Part shown: positions 9,868 to 20,825 of the stretch, piece by piece
Layout: each line of letters begins with the position of its first letter
How positions within the stretch are numbered: the stretch's first letter is position 1
Assembly (NCBI RefSeq): GCF_032854445.1
Contig: NW_027018494.1
Location: forward strand, 1 to 21,073
Direction of reading: 5' to 3'
From: Liolophura sinensis
Taxonomy: Eukaryota > Mollusca > Polyplacophora > Chitonida > Chitonidae
Length of the DNA: 21,073 bases
The notes under the pieces: generated by a model
The model's database searches: none
The model's input: the letters and a program-made list of their open reading frames with translations, nothing else
Told to the model about the DNA's origin: nothing
Program-made: the position numbers and the translations under genes

Positions 9868-10415
9868 ATCTTCGACTTAGAAGTAAGACATTTGCTGGGT
9901 GAGTTAAATGGGCTTGGCCCAAAGATTTGACATCTTCTGGGCTACCGAAGGGCACATAACTTATAATCAAAAGTTGAATATAGTAATGACCAGTCGCGAT
10001 TGTACATAGTACATGTAGCCGATTTCAATGAGCAAAAGGACCAGGCAAAAATCCAAAAGTGGAAAAAATGTTCCAATGCTGCTGGTAAGAGGCTAATCCG
10101 ACGTATTTTGTGACGAGAAATCGAATGGTGCAAACCGCGTTGCTCTCCGACCAATACTTTTGGCTGTAGCCACAATTGAATCATCATTTATGTCAAAATC
10201 ACGTGCCCAGCAACGGCTCTTACTCCATGGAAACCAAGGAAATTTGCAATTTTTCAACACCTGGAGATGCCTGACCCAATTGCGCATCTTTTGGCACCTT
10301 ATTGATGTGGGTCAGTGTTCAATTGTACTTTTTACAGCAGACTGTATCAAGTACCTTGTGGTTTTTATATAAAAATGGTGTGGTTTTTCTACATGTAGAT
10401 AAAGAGATTAAGTTT
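9868..10415. repeat. Satellite unit U19
   Basis: 548 bp. Marks: 65A, 134T, 163G, GG block, 379G, 393C, 494G, tail GA. It is the only GA-tailed unit between the CG-tailed U18 and U20, so the trimer register slips here. Confidence 0.95.
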
Positions 10416-10963
10416 ATCTTCGACTTAGAAGTAAGACATTTGCTGGGTGAGTTAAATGGGCTTGGCCCAAAGATTTGACATCTTCTGGGCTACCGAAGGG
10501 CACATAACTTATAATCAAAAGTTGAATATAGTAATGACCAGTCGCGATTGTACATAGTACATGTAGCCGATTTCAATTAGCAAAAGGACCAGGCAAAAAT
10601 CCAAAAGTGGAAAAAATGTTCCAATGCTGCTGGTAAGAGGCTAATCCGATGTATTTTGTGACGAGAAATCGAATGGTGCAAACCGCGTTGCTCTCCGACC
10701 AATACTTTTGGCTGTAGCCACAATTGAATCATCATTTATGTCAAAATCACGTGCCCAGCAACGGCTCTTACTCCATGGAAACCAAGGAAATTTGCAATTT
10801 TTCAACACCTGGAGATGCCTGACCCAATTGCGCATCTTTTGGCACCTTATTGATGTGGGTCAGTGTTCAATTGTACTTTTTACAGCAGACTGTATCAAGT
10901 ACCTTGTGTTTTTTATATAAAAATGGTGTGGTTTTTCTACATGTAGATAAAGACATTGAGTTT
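10416..10963. repeat. Satellite unit U20
   Basis: 548 bp. Marks: 65A, 134T, GG block, 235T, 379G, 393C, 494T, tail CG. Matches U18 at all tracked sites, suggesting a two-unit (1,096-bp) duplication or a one-unit loss. Confidence 0.95.
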
Positions 10964-11511
10964 ATCTTCGACTTAGAAGTAAGACATTTGCTGGGTGAGT
11001 TAAATGGGCTTGGCCCAAAGATTTGACGTCTTCTGGGCTACCGAAGGGCACATAACTTATAATCAAAAGTTGAATATAGTAATGACCAGTCGCGATGGTA
11101 CATAGTACATGTAGCCGATTTCAATTAGCAAAAGGACCAGGCAAAAATCCAAAAGTGGAAAAAATGTTCCAATGCTGCTGGTAAGAGGCTAATCCGACGT
11201 ATTTTGTGACGAGAAATCGAATGGTGCAAACCGCGTTGCTCTCCGACCAATACTTTTGGCTGTAGCCACAATTGAATCATCATTTATGTCAAAATCACGT
11301 GCCCAACAACGGCTCTTACTCCATGGAAACCAAGGAAATTTGCAATTTTTCAACAGCTGGAGATGCCTGACCCAATTGCGCATCTTTTGGCACCTTATTG
11401 ATGTGGGTCAGTGTTCAATTGTACTTTTTACAGCAGACTGTATCAAGTACCTTGTGTTTTTTATATAAAAATGGTGTGGTTTTTCTACATGTAGATAAAG
11501 AGATTAAGTTT
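10964..11511. repeat. Satellite unit U21
   Basis: 548 bp. Marks: 65G, 134G, GG block, 379G, 393G, 494T, tail GA. Private G to A (GCCCAACAACGG). Last unit of the thirteen-copy run of exact 548-bp length. Confidence 0.95.
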
Positions 11512-12067
11512 ATCTTCGACTTAGAAGTAAGACATTTGCTGGGTGAGTTTAAATGGGCTTGGCCCAAGGGTTGGATTTGACATCTTCTGGGCTACCGAAG
11601 GGCACATAACTTATAATCAAAAGTTGAATATAGTAATGACCAGTCGCGATTGTAACATAGTACATGTAGCCGATTTCAATTAGCAAAAGGGACCAGGCAA
11701 AAATCCAAAAGTAAAAAAAATGCTCCAATCGTGCTGGTAAGAGGCTAATCCGACGTATTTTGTGACGAGAAATCGAATGGTGCAAACCGCGTTGCTCTCC
11801 GACCAATACTTTTGGCTGTAGCCACAATTGAATCATCATTTATGTCAAAATCACGTGCCCAGCAACGGCTCTTACTCCATGGAAACCAAGAAATTTGCAA
11901 TTTTTCAACACCTGGAGATGCCTGACCCAATTGCGCATCTTTTGGCACCTTATTGATGTGGGTCAGTGTTCAATTGTACTTTTTACAGCAGACTGTATCA
12001 AGTACCTTGTGGTTTTTATATAAAAAATGGTGTGGTTTTTCTACATGTAGATAAAGAGATTAAGTTT
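11512..12067. repeat. Satellite unit U22, longest copy
   Basis: 556 bp. Marks: 65A, 134T, AA block, 379G, 393C, 494G, tail GA. A net 5-bp gain near 11,567-11,576 replaces CCAAAGATTT with CCAAGGGTTGGATTT. There are also four single-base insertions and one loss. The change disrupts the hairpin stem found in other units. Confidence 0.95.
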
Positions 12068-12612
12068 ATCTTCGACTTAGAAGTAAGACATTTGCTGGGT
12101 GAGTTAAATGGGCTTGGCCCAAAGATTTGACATCTTCTGGGCTACCGAAGGCACATAACTTATAATCAAAGTTGAATATAGTAATGACCAGTCGCGATTG
12201 TACATAGTACATGTAGCCGATTTCAATTAGCAAAAGGACCAGGCAAAAATCCAAAAGTGGAAAAAATGTTCCAATGCTGCTGGTAAGAGGCTAATCCGAC
12301 GTATTTTGTGACGAGAAATCGAATGGTGCAAACCGCGTTGCTCTCCGACCAATACTTTTGGCTGTAGCCACAATTGAATCATCATTTATGTCAAAATCAC
12401 GTGCCAGCAACGGCTCTTACTCCATGGAAACCAAGGAAATTTGCAATTTTTCAACAGCTGGAGATGCCTGACCCAATTGCGCATCTTTTGGCACCTTATT
12501 GATGTGGGTCAGTGTTCAATTGTACTTTTTACAGCAGACTGTATCAAGTACCTTGTGTTTTTTATATAAAAATGGTGTGGTTTTTCTACATGTAGATAAA
12601 GACATTGAGTTT
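12068..12612. repeat. Satellite unit U23
   Basis: 545 bp. Marks: 65A, 134T, GG block, 379G, 393G, 494T, tail CG. Three single-base losses, all in runs (GAAGGCAC, ATCAAAGTT, GTGCCAGC). Confidence 0.95.
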
Positions 12613-13160
12613 ATCTTCGACTTAGAAGTAAGACATTTGCTGGGTGAGTTAAATGGGCTTGGCCCAAAGATTTGACGTCTTCTGGGCTACCGAAGGGCAC
12701 ATAACTTATAATCAAAAGTTGAATATAGTAATGACCAGTCGCGATTGTACATAGTACATGTAGCCGATTTCAATTAGCAAAAGGACCAGGCAAAAATCCA
12801 AAAGTGGAAAAAATGTTCCAATGCTGCTGGTAAGAGGCTAATCCGACGTATTTTGTGACGAGAAATCGAATGGTGCAAACCGCGTTGCTCTCCGACCAAT
12901 ACTTTTGGCTGTAGCCACAATTGAATCATCATTTATGTCAAAATCACGTGCCCAGCAACGGCTCTTACTCCATGGAAACCAAGGAAATTTGCAATTTTTC
13001 AACAGCTGGAGATGCCTGACCCAATTGCGCATCTTTTGGCACCTTATTGATGTGGGTCAGTGTTCAATTGTACTTTTTACAGCAGACTGTATCAAGTACC
13101 TTGTGTTTTTTATATAAAAATGGTGTGGTTTTTCTACATGTAGATAAAGAGATTAAGTTT
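12613..13160. repeat. Satellite unit U24
   Basis: 548 bp. Marks: 65G, 134T, GG block, 379G, 393G, 494T, tail GA. One of only two indel-free units after 11,512. Confidence 0.95.
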
Positions 13161-13707
13161 ATCTTCGACTTAGAAGTAAGACATTTGCTGGGTGAGTTAA
13201 ATGGGCTTGGCCCAAAGATTTGACATCTTCTGGGCTACCGAGGGCACATAACTTATAATCAAAAGTTGAATATAGTAATGACCAGTCGCGATGGAACATA
13301 GTACATGTAGCCGATTTCAATTAGCAAAAGGACCAGGCAAAAATCCAAAAGTAAAAAAAATGCTCCAATCGTGCTGGTAAGAGGGCTAATCCGACGTATT
13401 TGTGACGAGAAATCGAAAGGTGCAAACCGCGTTGCTCTCCGACCAATACTTTTGGCTGTAGCCACAATTGAATCATCATTTATGTCAAAATCACGTGCCC
13501 AGCAACGGCTCTTACTCCATGGAAACCAAGGAAATTTCCAATTTTTCAACAGCTGGAGATGCCTGACCCAATTGCGCATCTTTTGGCACCTTATTGATGT
13601 GGGTCAGTGTTCAATTGTACTTTTTACAGCAGACTGTATCAAGTACCTTGTGGTTTTTATATAAAAATGGTGTGGTTTTTCTACATGTAGATAAAGAGAT
13701 TAAGTTT
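13161..13707. repeat. Satellite unit U25
   Basis: 547 bp. Marks: 65A, 134G, AA block, 379C, 393G, 494G, tail GA. Private GATGGAACAT and CGAAAGGTGC, plus loss of one T in GTATTTTGTG, shared with U28 and U32. Confidence 0.95.
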
Positions 13708-14257
13708 ATCTTCGACTTAGAAGTAAGACATTTGCTGGGTGAGTTGAATGGGCTTGGCCCAAAGATTTGACGTCTTCTGGGCTACCGAAGGGCACATAAC
13801 TTATAATCAAAAGATGAATATAGTAATGACCAGTCGCGATGGTACATAGTACATGTAGCCGATTTCAATTAGCAAAAGGACCAGGCAAAAATCCAAAAGT
13901 AAAAAAAATGCTCCAATCGTGCTGGTAAGAGGCTAATCCGACGTATTTTGTGACGAGAAATCGAATGGTGCAAACCGCGTTGCTCTCCGACCAATACTTT
14001 TGGCTGTAGCCACAATTGAATCATCAATTTATGTCAAAATCACGTGCCCAGCAACGGGCTCTTACTCCATGGAAACCAAGGAAATTTGCAATTTTTCAAC
14101 AGCTGGAGATGCCTGACCCAATTGCGCATCTTTTGGCACCTTATTGATGTGGGTCAGTGTTCAATTGTACTTTTTACAGCAGACTGTATCAAGTACCTTG
14201 TGTTTTTTATATAAAAATGGTGTGGTTTTTCTACATGTAGATAAAGACATTGAGTTT
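13708..14257. repeat. Satellite unit U26 (type B)
   Basis: 550 bp. Marks: 65G, 107A, 134G, AA block, 379G, 393G, 494T, tail CG. Single-base gains give CATCAATTTATG and AACGGGCTC. Confidence 0.95.
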
Positions 14258-14803
14258 ATCTTCGACTTAGAAGTAAGACATTTGCTGGTGAGTTAAATGG
14301 GCTTGGCCCAAAGATTTGACATCTTCTGGGCTACCGAAGGGCACATAACTTATAATCAAAAGATGAATATAGTAATGACCAGTCGCGATGGTACATAGTA
14401 CATGTAGCCGATTTCAATTAGCAAAAGGACCAGGCAAAAATCCAAAAGTAAAAAAAATGCTCCAATCGTGCTGGTAAGAGGCTAATCCGACGTATTTTGT
14501 GACGAGAAATCGAATGGTGCAAACCGCGTTGCTCTCCGAGCAATACTTTTGGCTGTAGCCACAATTGAATCATCAATTATGTCAAAATCACGTGCCAGCA
14601 ACGGCTCTTACTCCATGGAAACCAAGGAAATTTACAATTTTTCAACACCTGGAGATGCCTGGCCCAATTGCGCATCTTTTGGCACCTTATTGATGTGGGT
14701 CAGTGTTCAATTGTACTTTTTACAGCAGACTGTATCAAGTACCTTGTGGTTTTTATATAAAAATGGTGTGGTTTTTCTACATGTAGATAAAGACATTAAG
14801 TTT
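14258..14803. repeat. Satellite unit U27 (type A)
   Basis: 546 bp. Marks: 65A, 107A, 134G, AA block, 284G, 320A, 379A, 393C, 407G, 494G, tail CA. Two single-base losses (GCTGGTGAG, GTGCCAGC). Confidence 0.95.
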
Positions 14804-15351
14804 ATCTTCGACTCAGAAGTAAGACATTTGCTGGGTGAGTTAAATGGGCTTGGCCCAAAGATTTGACGTCTTCTGGGCTACCGAAGGCACATAACTTATA
14901 ATCAAAAGTTGAATATAGTAATGACCAGTCGCGATGGTACATAGTACATGTAGCCGATTTCAATTAGCAAAAGGACCAGGCAAAAAATCCAAAAGTAAAA
15001 AAAATGCTCCAATCGTGCTGGTAAGAGGCTAATCCGACGTATTTGTGACGAGAAATCGAATGGTGCAAACCGCGTTGCTCTCCGACCAATACTTTTGGCT
15101 GTAGCCACAATTGAATCATCATTTATGTCAAAATCACGTGCCCAGCAACGGCTCTTACTCCATGGAAACCAAGGAAATTTGCAATTTTTCAACAGCTGGA
15201 GATGCCTGACCCAATTGCGCATCTTTTGGCACCTTATTGATGTGGGTCAGTGTTCAATTGTACTTTTTACAGCAGACTGTATCAAGTACCTTGTGTTTTT
15301 TATATAAAAATGGTGTGGTTTTTCCTACATGTAGATAAAGACATTGAGTTT
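14804..15351. repeat. Satellite unit U28 (type B)
   Basis: 548 bp, but with compensating gains and losses. Marks: 65G, 134G, AA block, 379G, 393G, 494T, tail CG. Private T to C in GACTCAGAAG. Confidence 0.95.
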
Positions 15352-15897
15352 ATCTTCGACTTAGAAGTAAGACATTTGCTGGGTGAGTTAAATGGCTTGG
15401 CCCAAAGATTTGACATCTTCTGGGCTACCGAAGGGCACATAACTTATAATCAAAAGATGAATATAGTAATGACCAGTCGCGATGGTACATAGTACATGTA
15501 GCCGATTTCAATTAGCAAAAGGACCAGGCAAAAATCCAAAAGTAAAAAAAATGCTCCAATCGTGCTGGTAAGAGGCTAATCCGACGTATTTTGTGACGAG
15601 AAATCGAATGGTGCAAACCGCGTTGCTCTCCGACCAATACTTTTGGCTGTAGCCACAATTGAATCATCAATTATGTCAAAATCACGTGCCCAGCAACGCT
15701 CTTACTCCATGGAAACCAAGGAAATTTACAATTTTTCAACACCTGGAGATGCCTGGCCCAATTGCGCATCTTTTGGCACCTTATTGATGTGGGTCAGTGT
15801 TCAATTGTACTTTTTACAGCAGACTGTATCAAGTACCTTGTGGTTTTTATATAAAAATGGTGTGGTTTTTCTACATGTAGATAAAGACATTAAGTTT
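15352..15897. repeat. Satellite unit U29 (type A)
   Basis: 546 bp. Marks: 65A, 107A, 134G, AA block, 320A, 379A, 393C, 407G, 494G, tail CA. Closest partner of U27, lacking its 284G. Confidence 0.95.
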
Positions 15898-16447
15898 ATC
15901 TTCGACTTAGAAGTAAGACATTTGCTGGGTGAGTTAAATGGGCCTTGGCCCAAAGATTTGACGTCTTCTGGCTACCGAAGGGCACATAACTTATAATCAA
16001 AAGTTGAATATAGTAATGACCAGTCGCGATGGTACATAGTACATGTAGCCGATTTCAATTAGCAAAGGACCAGGCAAAAATCCAAAAGTAAAAAAAAAAT
16101 GCTCCAATCGTGCTGGTAAGAGGCTAATCCGACGTATCTTGTGACGAGAAATCGAATGGTGCAAACCGCGTTGCTCTCCGACCAATACTTTTGGCTGTAG
16201 CCACAATTGAATCATCATTTATGTCAAAATCACGTGCCCAGCAACGGCTCTTACTCCATGGAAACCAAGGAAATTTGCAATTTTTCAACAGCTGGAGATG
16301 CCTGACCCAATTGCGCATCTTTTGGCACCTTATTGATGTGGGTCAGTGTTCAATTGTACTTTTTACAGCAGACTGTATCAAGTACCTTGTGTTTTTTATA
16401 TAAAAATGGTGTGGTTTTTTCTACATGTAGATAAAGACATTGAGTTT
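15898..16447. repeat. Satellite unit U30 (type B)
   Basis: 550 bp. Marks: 65G, 134G, AA block with a longer A run, 379G, 393G, 494T, tail CG. Several homopolymer length changes and a private GTATCTTGTG. Confidence 0.95.
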
Positions 16448-16995
16448 ATCTTCGACTTAGAAGTAAGACATTTGCTGGGTGAGTTAAATGGGCTTGGCCC
16501 AAAGATTTGACATCTTCTGGGCTACCGAAGGGCACATAACTTATAATCAAAAGTTGAATATAGTAATGACCAGTCGCGATTGTACATAGTACATGTAGCC
16601 GATTTCAATTAGCAAAAGGACCAGGCAAAAATCCAAAAGTGGAAAAAATGTTCCAATGCTGCTGGTAAGAGGCTAATCCGACGTATTTTGTGACGAGAAA
16701 TCGAATGGTGCAAACCGCGTTGCTCTCCGACCAATACTTTTGGCTGTAGCCACAATTGAATCATCATTTATGTCAAAATCACGTGCCCAGCAACGGCTCT
16801 TACTCCATGGAAACCAAGGAAATTTCCAATTTTTCAACACCTGGAGATGCCTGACCCAATTGCGCATCTTTTGGCACCTTATTGATGTGGGTCAGTGTTC
16901 AATTGTACTTTTTACAGCAGACTGTATCAAGTACCTTGTGTTTTTTATATAAAAATGGTGTGGTTTTTCTACATGTAGATAAAGACATTGAGTTT
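16448..16995. repeat. Satellite unit U31
   Basis: 548 bp and indel-free. Marks: 65A, 134T, GG block, 379C, 393C, 494T, tail CG. It resembles units of the first domain rather than its neighbours. Confidence 0.95.
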
Positions 16996-17543
16996 ATCTT
17001 CGACTTAGAAGTAAGACATTTGCTGGGTGAGTTAAATGGGCTTGGCCCAAAGATTTGACGTCTTCTGGGCTACCGAAGGGCACATAACTTATAATCAAAA
17101 GTTGAATATAGTAATGACCAGTCGCGATGGTACATAGTACATGTAGCCGATTTCAATTAGCAAAAGGACCAGGCAAAAATCCAAAAGTGGAAAAAATGTT
17201 CCAATGCTGCTGGTAAGAAGGCTAATCCGACGTATTTGTGACAAGAAATCGAATGGTGCAAACCGCGTTGCTCTCCGACCAATACTTTTGGCTGTAGCCA
17301 CAATTGAATCATCATTTATGTCAAAATCACGTGCCCAGCATCGGCTCTTACTCCATGGAAACCAAGGAAATTTGCAATTTTTCAACAGCTGGAGATGCCT
17401 GACCCAATTGCGCATCTTTTGGCACCTTATTGATGTGGGTCAGTGTTCAATTGTACTTTTTACAGCAGACTGTATCAAGTACCTTGTGTTTTTTATATAA
17501 AAATGGTGTGGTTTTTCTACATGTAGATAAAGAGATTAAGTTT
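16996..17543. repeat. Satellite unit U32
   Basis: 548 bp with one gain and one loss. Marks: 65G, 134G, GG block, 346T, 379G, 393G, 494T, tail GA. 346T (CAGCATCGG) is found only here and in U33. Confidence 0.95.
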
Positions 17544-18091
17544 ATCTTCGACTTAGAAGTAAGACATTTGCTGGGTGAGTTAATGGGCTTGGCCCAAAGA
17601 TTTGACATCTTCTGGGCTACCGAAGGGCACATAACTTATAATCAAAAGTTGAATATAGTAATGACCAGTCGCGATGGTACATAGTACATGTAGCCGATTT
17701 CAATTAGCAAAAGGACCAGGCAAAAATCCAAAAGTGGAAAAAATGTTCCAATGCTGCTGGTAAGAGGCTAATCCGACGTATTTTGTGACGAGAAATCGAA
17801 TGGTGCAAACCGCGTTGCTCTCCGACCAATACTTTTGGCTGTAGCCACAATTGAATCATCATTTATGTCAAAATCACGTGCCCAGCATCGGCTCTTACTC
17901 CATGGAAAACCAAGGAAATTTGCAATTTTTCAACAGCTGGAGATGCCTGACCCAATTGCGCATCTTTTGGCACCTTATTGATGTGGGTCAGTGTTCAATT
18001 GTACTTTTTACAGCAGACTGTATCAAGTACCTTGTGGTTTTTATATAAAAATGGTGTGGTTTTTCTACATGTAGATAAAGAGATTAAGTTT
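17544..18091. repeat. Satellite unit U33
   Basis: 548 bp with one loss (GAGTTAATGG) and one gain (GGAAAACC). Marks: 65A, 134G, GG block, 346T, 379G, 393G, 494G, tail GA. Confidence 0.95.
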
Positions 18092-18637
18092 ATCTTCGAC
18101 TTAGAAGTAAGACATTTGCTGGGTGAGTTAAATGGGCTTGGCCCAAAGATTTGACATCTTCTGGCTACCGAAGGGCACATAACTTATAATCAAAAGATGA
18201 ATATAGTAATGACCAGTCGCGATTGTACATAGTACATGTAGCCGATTTCAATTAGCAAAAGGACCAGGCAAATATCAAAAGTGGAAAAAATGTTCCAATG
18301 CTGCTGGTAAGAGGCTAATCCGACGTATTTTGTGACGAGAAATCGAATGGTGCAAACCGCGTTGCTCTCCGAGCAATACTTTTGGCTGTAGCCACATTGA
18401 ATCATCAATTATGTCAAAATCACGTGCCCAGCAACGGCTCTTACTCCATGGAAACCAAGGAAATTTCCAATTTTTCAACACCTGGAGATGCCTGGCCCAA
18501 TTGCGCATCTTTTGCCAACCTTATTGATGTGGGTCAGTGTTCAATTGTACTTTTTACAGCAGACTGTATCAAGTACCTTGTGGGTTTTATATAAAAATGG
18601 TGTGGTTTTTCTACATGTAGATAAAGACATTGAGTTT
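18092..18637. repeat. Satellite unit U34 (mosaic of type A)
   Basis: 546 bp. Marks: 65A, 107A, 134T, GG block, 284G, 320A, 379C, 393C, 407G, 495G, tail CG. It carries four type-A marks (107A, 284G, 320A, 407G) but not the type-A 134G, AA block or tail. It also has a private TTTGCCAACC. Confidence 0.95.
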
Positions 18638-19185
18638 ATCTTCGACTTAGAAGTAAGACATTTGCTGGGTGAGTTAAATGGGCTTGGCCCAAAGATTTGA
18701 CATCTTCTGGGCTACCGAAGGGCACATAACTTATAATCAAAAAGTTAAATATAGTAATGACCAGTCGCGATTGTACATAGTACATGTAGCCGATTTCAAT
18801 TAGCAAAAGGACCAGGCAAAAATCCAAAAGTGGAAAAAATGTTCCAATGCTGCTGGTAAGAGGCTAATCCGACGTATTTTGTGACGAGAAATCGAATGGT
18901 GCAAACCGCGTTGCTCTCCGACCAATACTTTTGGCTGTAGCCACAATTGAATCATCATTTATGTCAAAATCACGTGCCCAGCAACGGCTCTTACTCCATG
19001 GAAACCAAGGAAATTTGCAATTTTTCAACACCTGAGATGCCTGACCCAATTGGCGCATCTTTTGGCACCTTATGATGTGGGTCAGTGTTCAATTGTACTT
19101 TTTACAGCAGACTGTATCAAGTACCTTGTGGTTTTTATATAAAAATGGTGTGGTTTTTCTACATGTAGATAAAGAGATTAAGTTT
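18638..19185. repeat. Satellite unit U35
   Basis: 548 bp with compensating indels. Marks: 65A, 109A, 134T, GG block, 379G, 393C, 494G, tail GA. 109A (AGTTAAATA) is shared only with U38. Confidence 0.95.
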
Positions 19186-19731
19186 ATCTTCGACTTAGAA
19201 GTAAGACATTTGCTGGGTGAGTTAATGGGCTTGGCCCAAAGATTTGACATCTTCTGGGCTACCGAAGGGCACATAACTTATAATCAAAAGTTGAATATAG
19301 TAATGACCAGTCGCGATTGTACATAGTACATGTAGCCGATTTCAATTAGCAAAAGGACCAGGCAAAAATCCAAAAGTGGAAAAAATGTTCCAATGCTGCT
19401 GGTAAGAGGCTAATCTGACGTATTTTGTGACGAGAAATCGAATGGTGCAAACCGCGTTGCTCTCCGACCAATACTTTTGGCTGTAGCCACAATTGAATCA
19501 TCATTTATGTCAAAATCACGGTGCCGAGCAACGGCTCTTACTCATGGAAACCAAGGAAATTTGCAATTTTTCAACACCTGGAGATGCCTGACCCAATTGC
19601 GCATCTTTGGCACCTTATTGATGTGGGTCAGTGTTCAATTGTACTTTTAACAGCAGACTGTATCAAGTACCTTGTGTTTTTTATATAAAAATGGTGTGGT
19701 TTTTCTACATGTAGATAAAGAGATTAAGTTT
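19186..19731. repeat. Satellite unit U36
   Basis: 546 bp. Marks: 65A, 134T, GG block, 232T, 379G, 393C, 494T, tail GA. Changes cluster at CACGGTGCCGAGC and CTCATGG, with further single-base losses. Confidence 0.95.
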
Positions 19732-20276
19732 ATCTTCGACTTAGAAGTAAGGACATTTGGCTGGGTGAGTTAAATGGGCTTGCCAAAGATTTGACATCTT
19801 CTGGGCTACCGAGGGCACATAACTTATAATCAAAAGTTGAATATAGTAATGACCAGTCGCGATTGTACATAGTACATGTAGCCGATTTCAATTAGCAAAA
19901 GGACCAGGCAAAAATCCAAAGTGGAAAAAATGTTCCAATGCTGCTGGTAAGAGGCTAATCTGACGTATTTTGTGACGAGAAATCGAATGTGCAAACCGCG
20001 TTGCTCTCCGACCAATACTTTTGGCTGTAGCCACAATTGAATCATCATTTATGTCAAAATCACGTGCCCAGCAACGGCTCTTACTCCATGGAAACCAAGG
20101 AAATTTGCAATTTTTCAACAGCTGCAGATGCCTGACCCAATTGCGCATCTTTTGGCACCTTATTGATGTGGGTCAGTGTTCAATTGTACTTTTTACAGCA
20201 GACTGTATCAAGTACCTTGTGGGTTTTATATAAAAATGGTGTGGTTTTTCTACATGTAGATAAAGACATTGAGTTT
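19732..20276. repeat. Satellite unit U37
   Basis: 545 bp. Marks: 65A, 134T, GG block, 232T, 379G, 393G, 495G, tail CG. Single-base gains (AAGGACATTTGGCTG) and losses, including GCTTGCCAAAG, which breaks the hairpin stem. Confidence 0.95.
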
Positions 20277-20825
20277 ATCTTCGACTTAGAAGTAAGACAT
20301 TTGCTGGGTGAGTTAAATGGGCTTGGCCCAAAGATTTGACATCTTCTGGGCTACCGAAGGGCACATAACTTATAATCAAAAGTTAAATATAGTAATGACC
20401 AGTCGCGATTGTACATAGTACATGTAGCCGATTTACAATTAGCAAAAGGACCAGGCAAAAATCCAAAAGTGGGAAAAAATGTTCAATGCTGCTGGTAAGA
20501 GGCTAATCCGACGTATTTTGTGACGAGAAAATCGAATGGTGCAAACCGCGTTGCTCTCCGACCAATACTTTTGGCTGTAGCCACAATTGAATCATCATTT
20601 ATGTCAAAATCACGTGCCCAGCAACGGCTCTTACTCCATGGAAACCAAGGAAATTTGCAATTTTCAAACACCTGGAGATGCCTGACCCAATTGCGCATCT
20701 TTTGGCACCTTATTGATGTGGGTCAGTGTTCAATTGTACTTTTTACAGCAGACTGTATCAAGTACCTTGTGGTTTTTATATAAAAATGGTGTGGTTTTTC
20801 TACATGTAGATAAGAGATTAAGTTT
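20277..20825. repeat. Satellite unit U38
   Basis: 549 bp. Marks: 65A, 109A, 134T, GG block, 379G, 393C, 494G, tail GA. Indels include loss of one A in GATAAAGAG, which shortens the junction hairpin. Confidence 0.95.

Larger units (their letters stand above)
10964..14257. repeat. Trimeric higher-order domain (U21-U26)
   Basis: Two successive three-unit blocks match position by position. U21 and U24 share 65G, 393G, 494T and tail GA. U22 and U25 share the AA block, 494G and tail GA. U23 and U26 share 379G, 393G, 494T and tail CG. The register is offset by one unit from U1-U18, because CG tails occur at U18 and again at U20. Agreement is not complete: U25 has 379C and 393G where U22 has 379G and 393C. 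Confidence 0.65.
13708..16447. repeat. Dimeric higher-order domain (U26-U30)
   Basis: Two unit types alternate B-A-B-A-B. Type A (U27, U29) has 65A, 107A, 320A, 379A, 393C, 407G, 494G and the otherwise unseen tail CA. Type B (U26, U28, U30) has 65G, 379G, 393G, 494T and tail CG. All five carry 134G and the AA block. The period is 1,094 to 1,096 bp. U27 and U29 share at least five marks rare elsewhere, so local duplication of a two-unit block is the simplest explanation. U26 also fits the end of the preceding trimeric domain. Confidence 0.75.

Noticed and set aside
13259-13579. Longer fused frames (about 97-117 residues) in U25, U28, U29 and U32
   Set aside because: They arise from single-base losses (for example TTTT to TTT) that join frames by chance, in the indel-rich part of the array.
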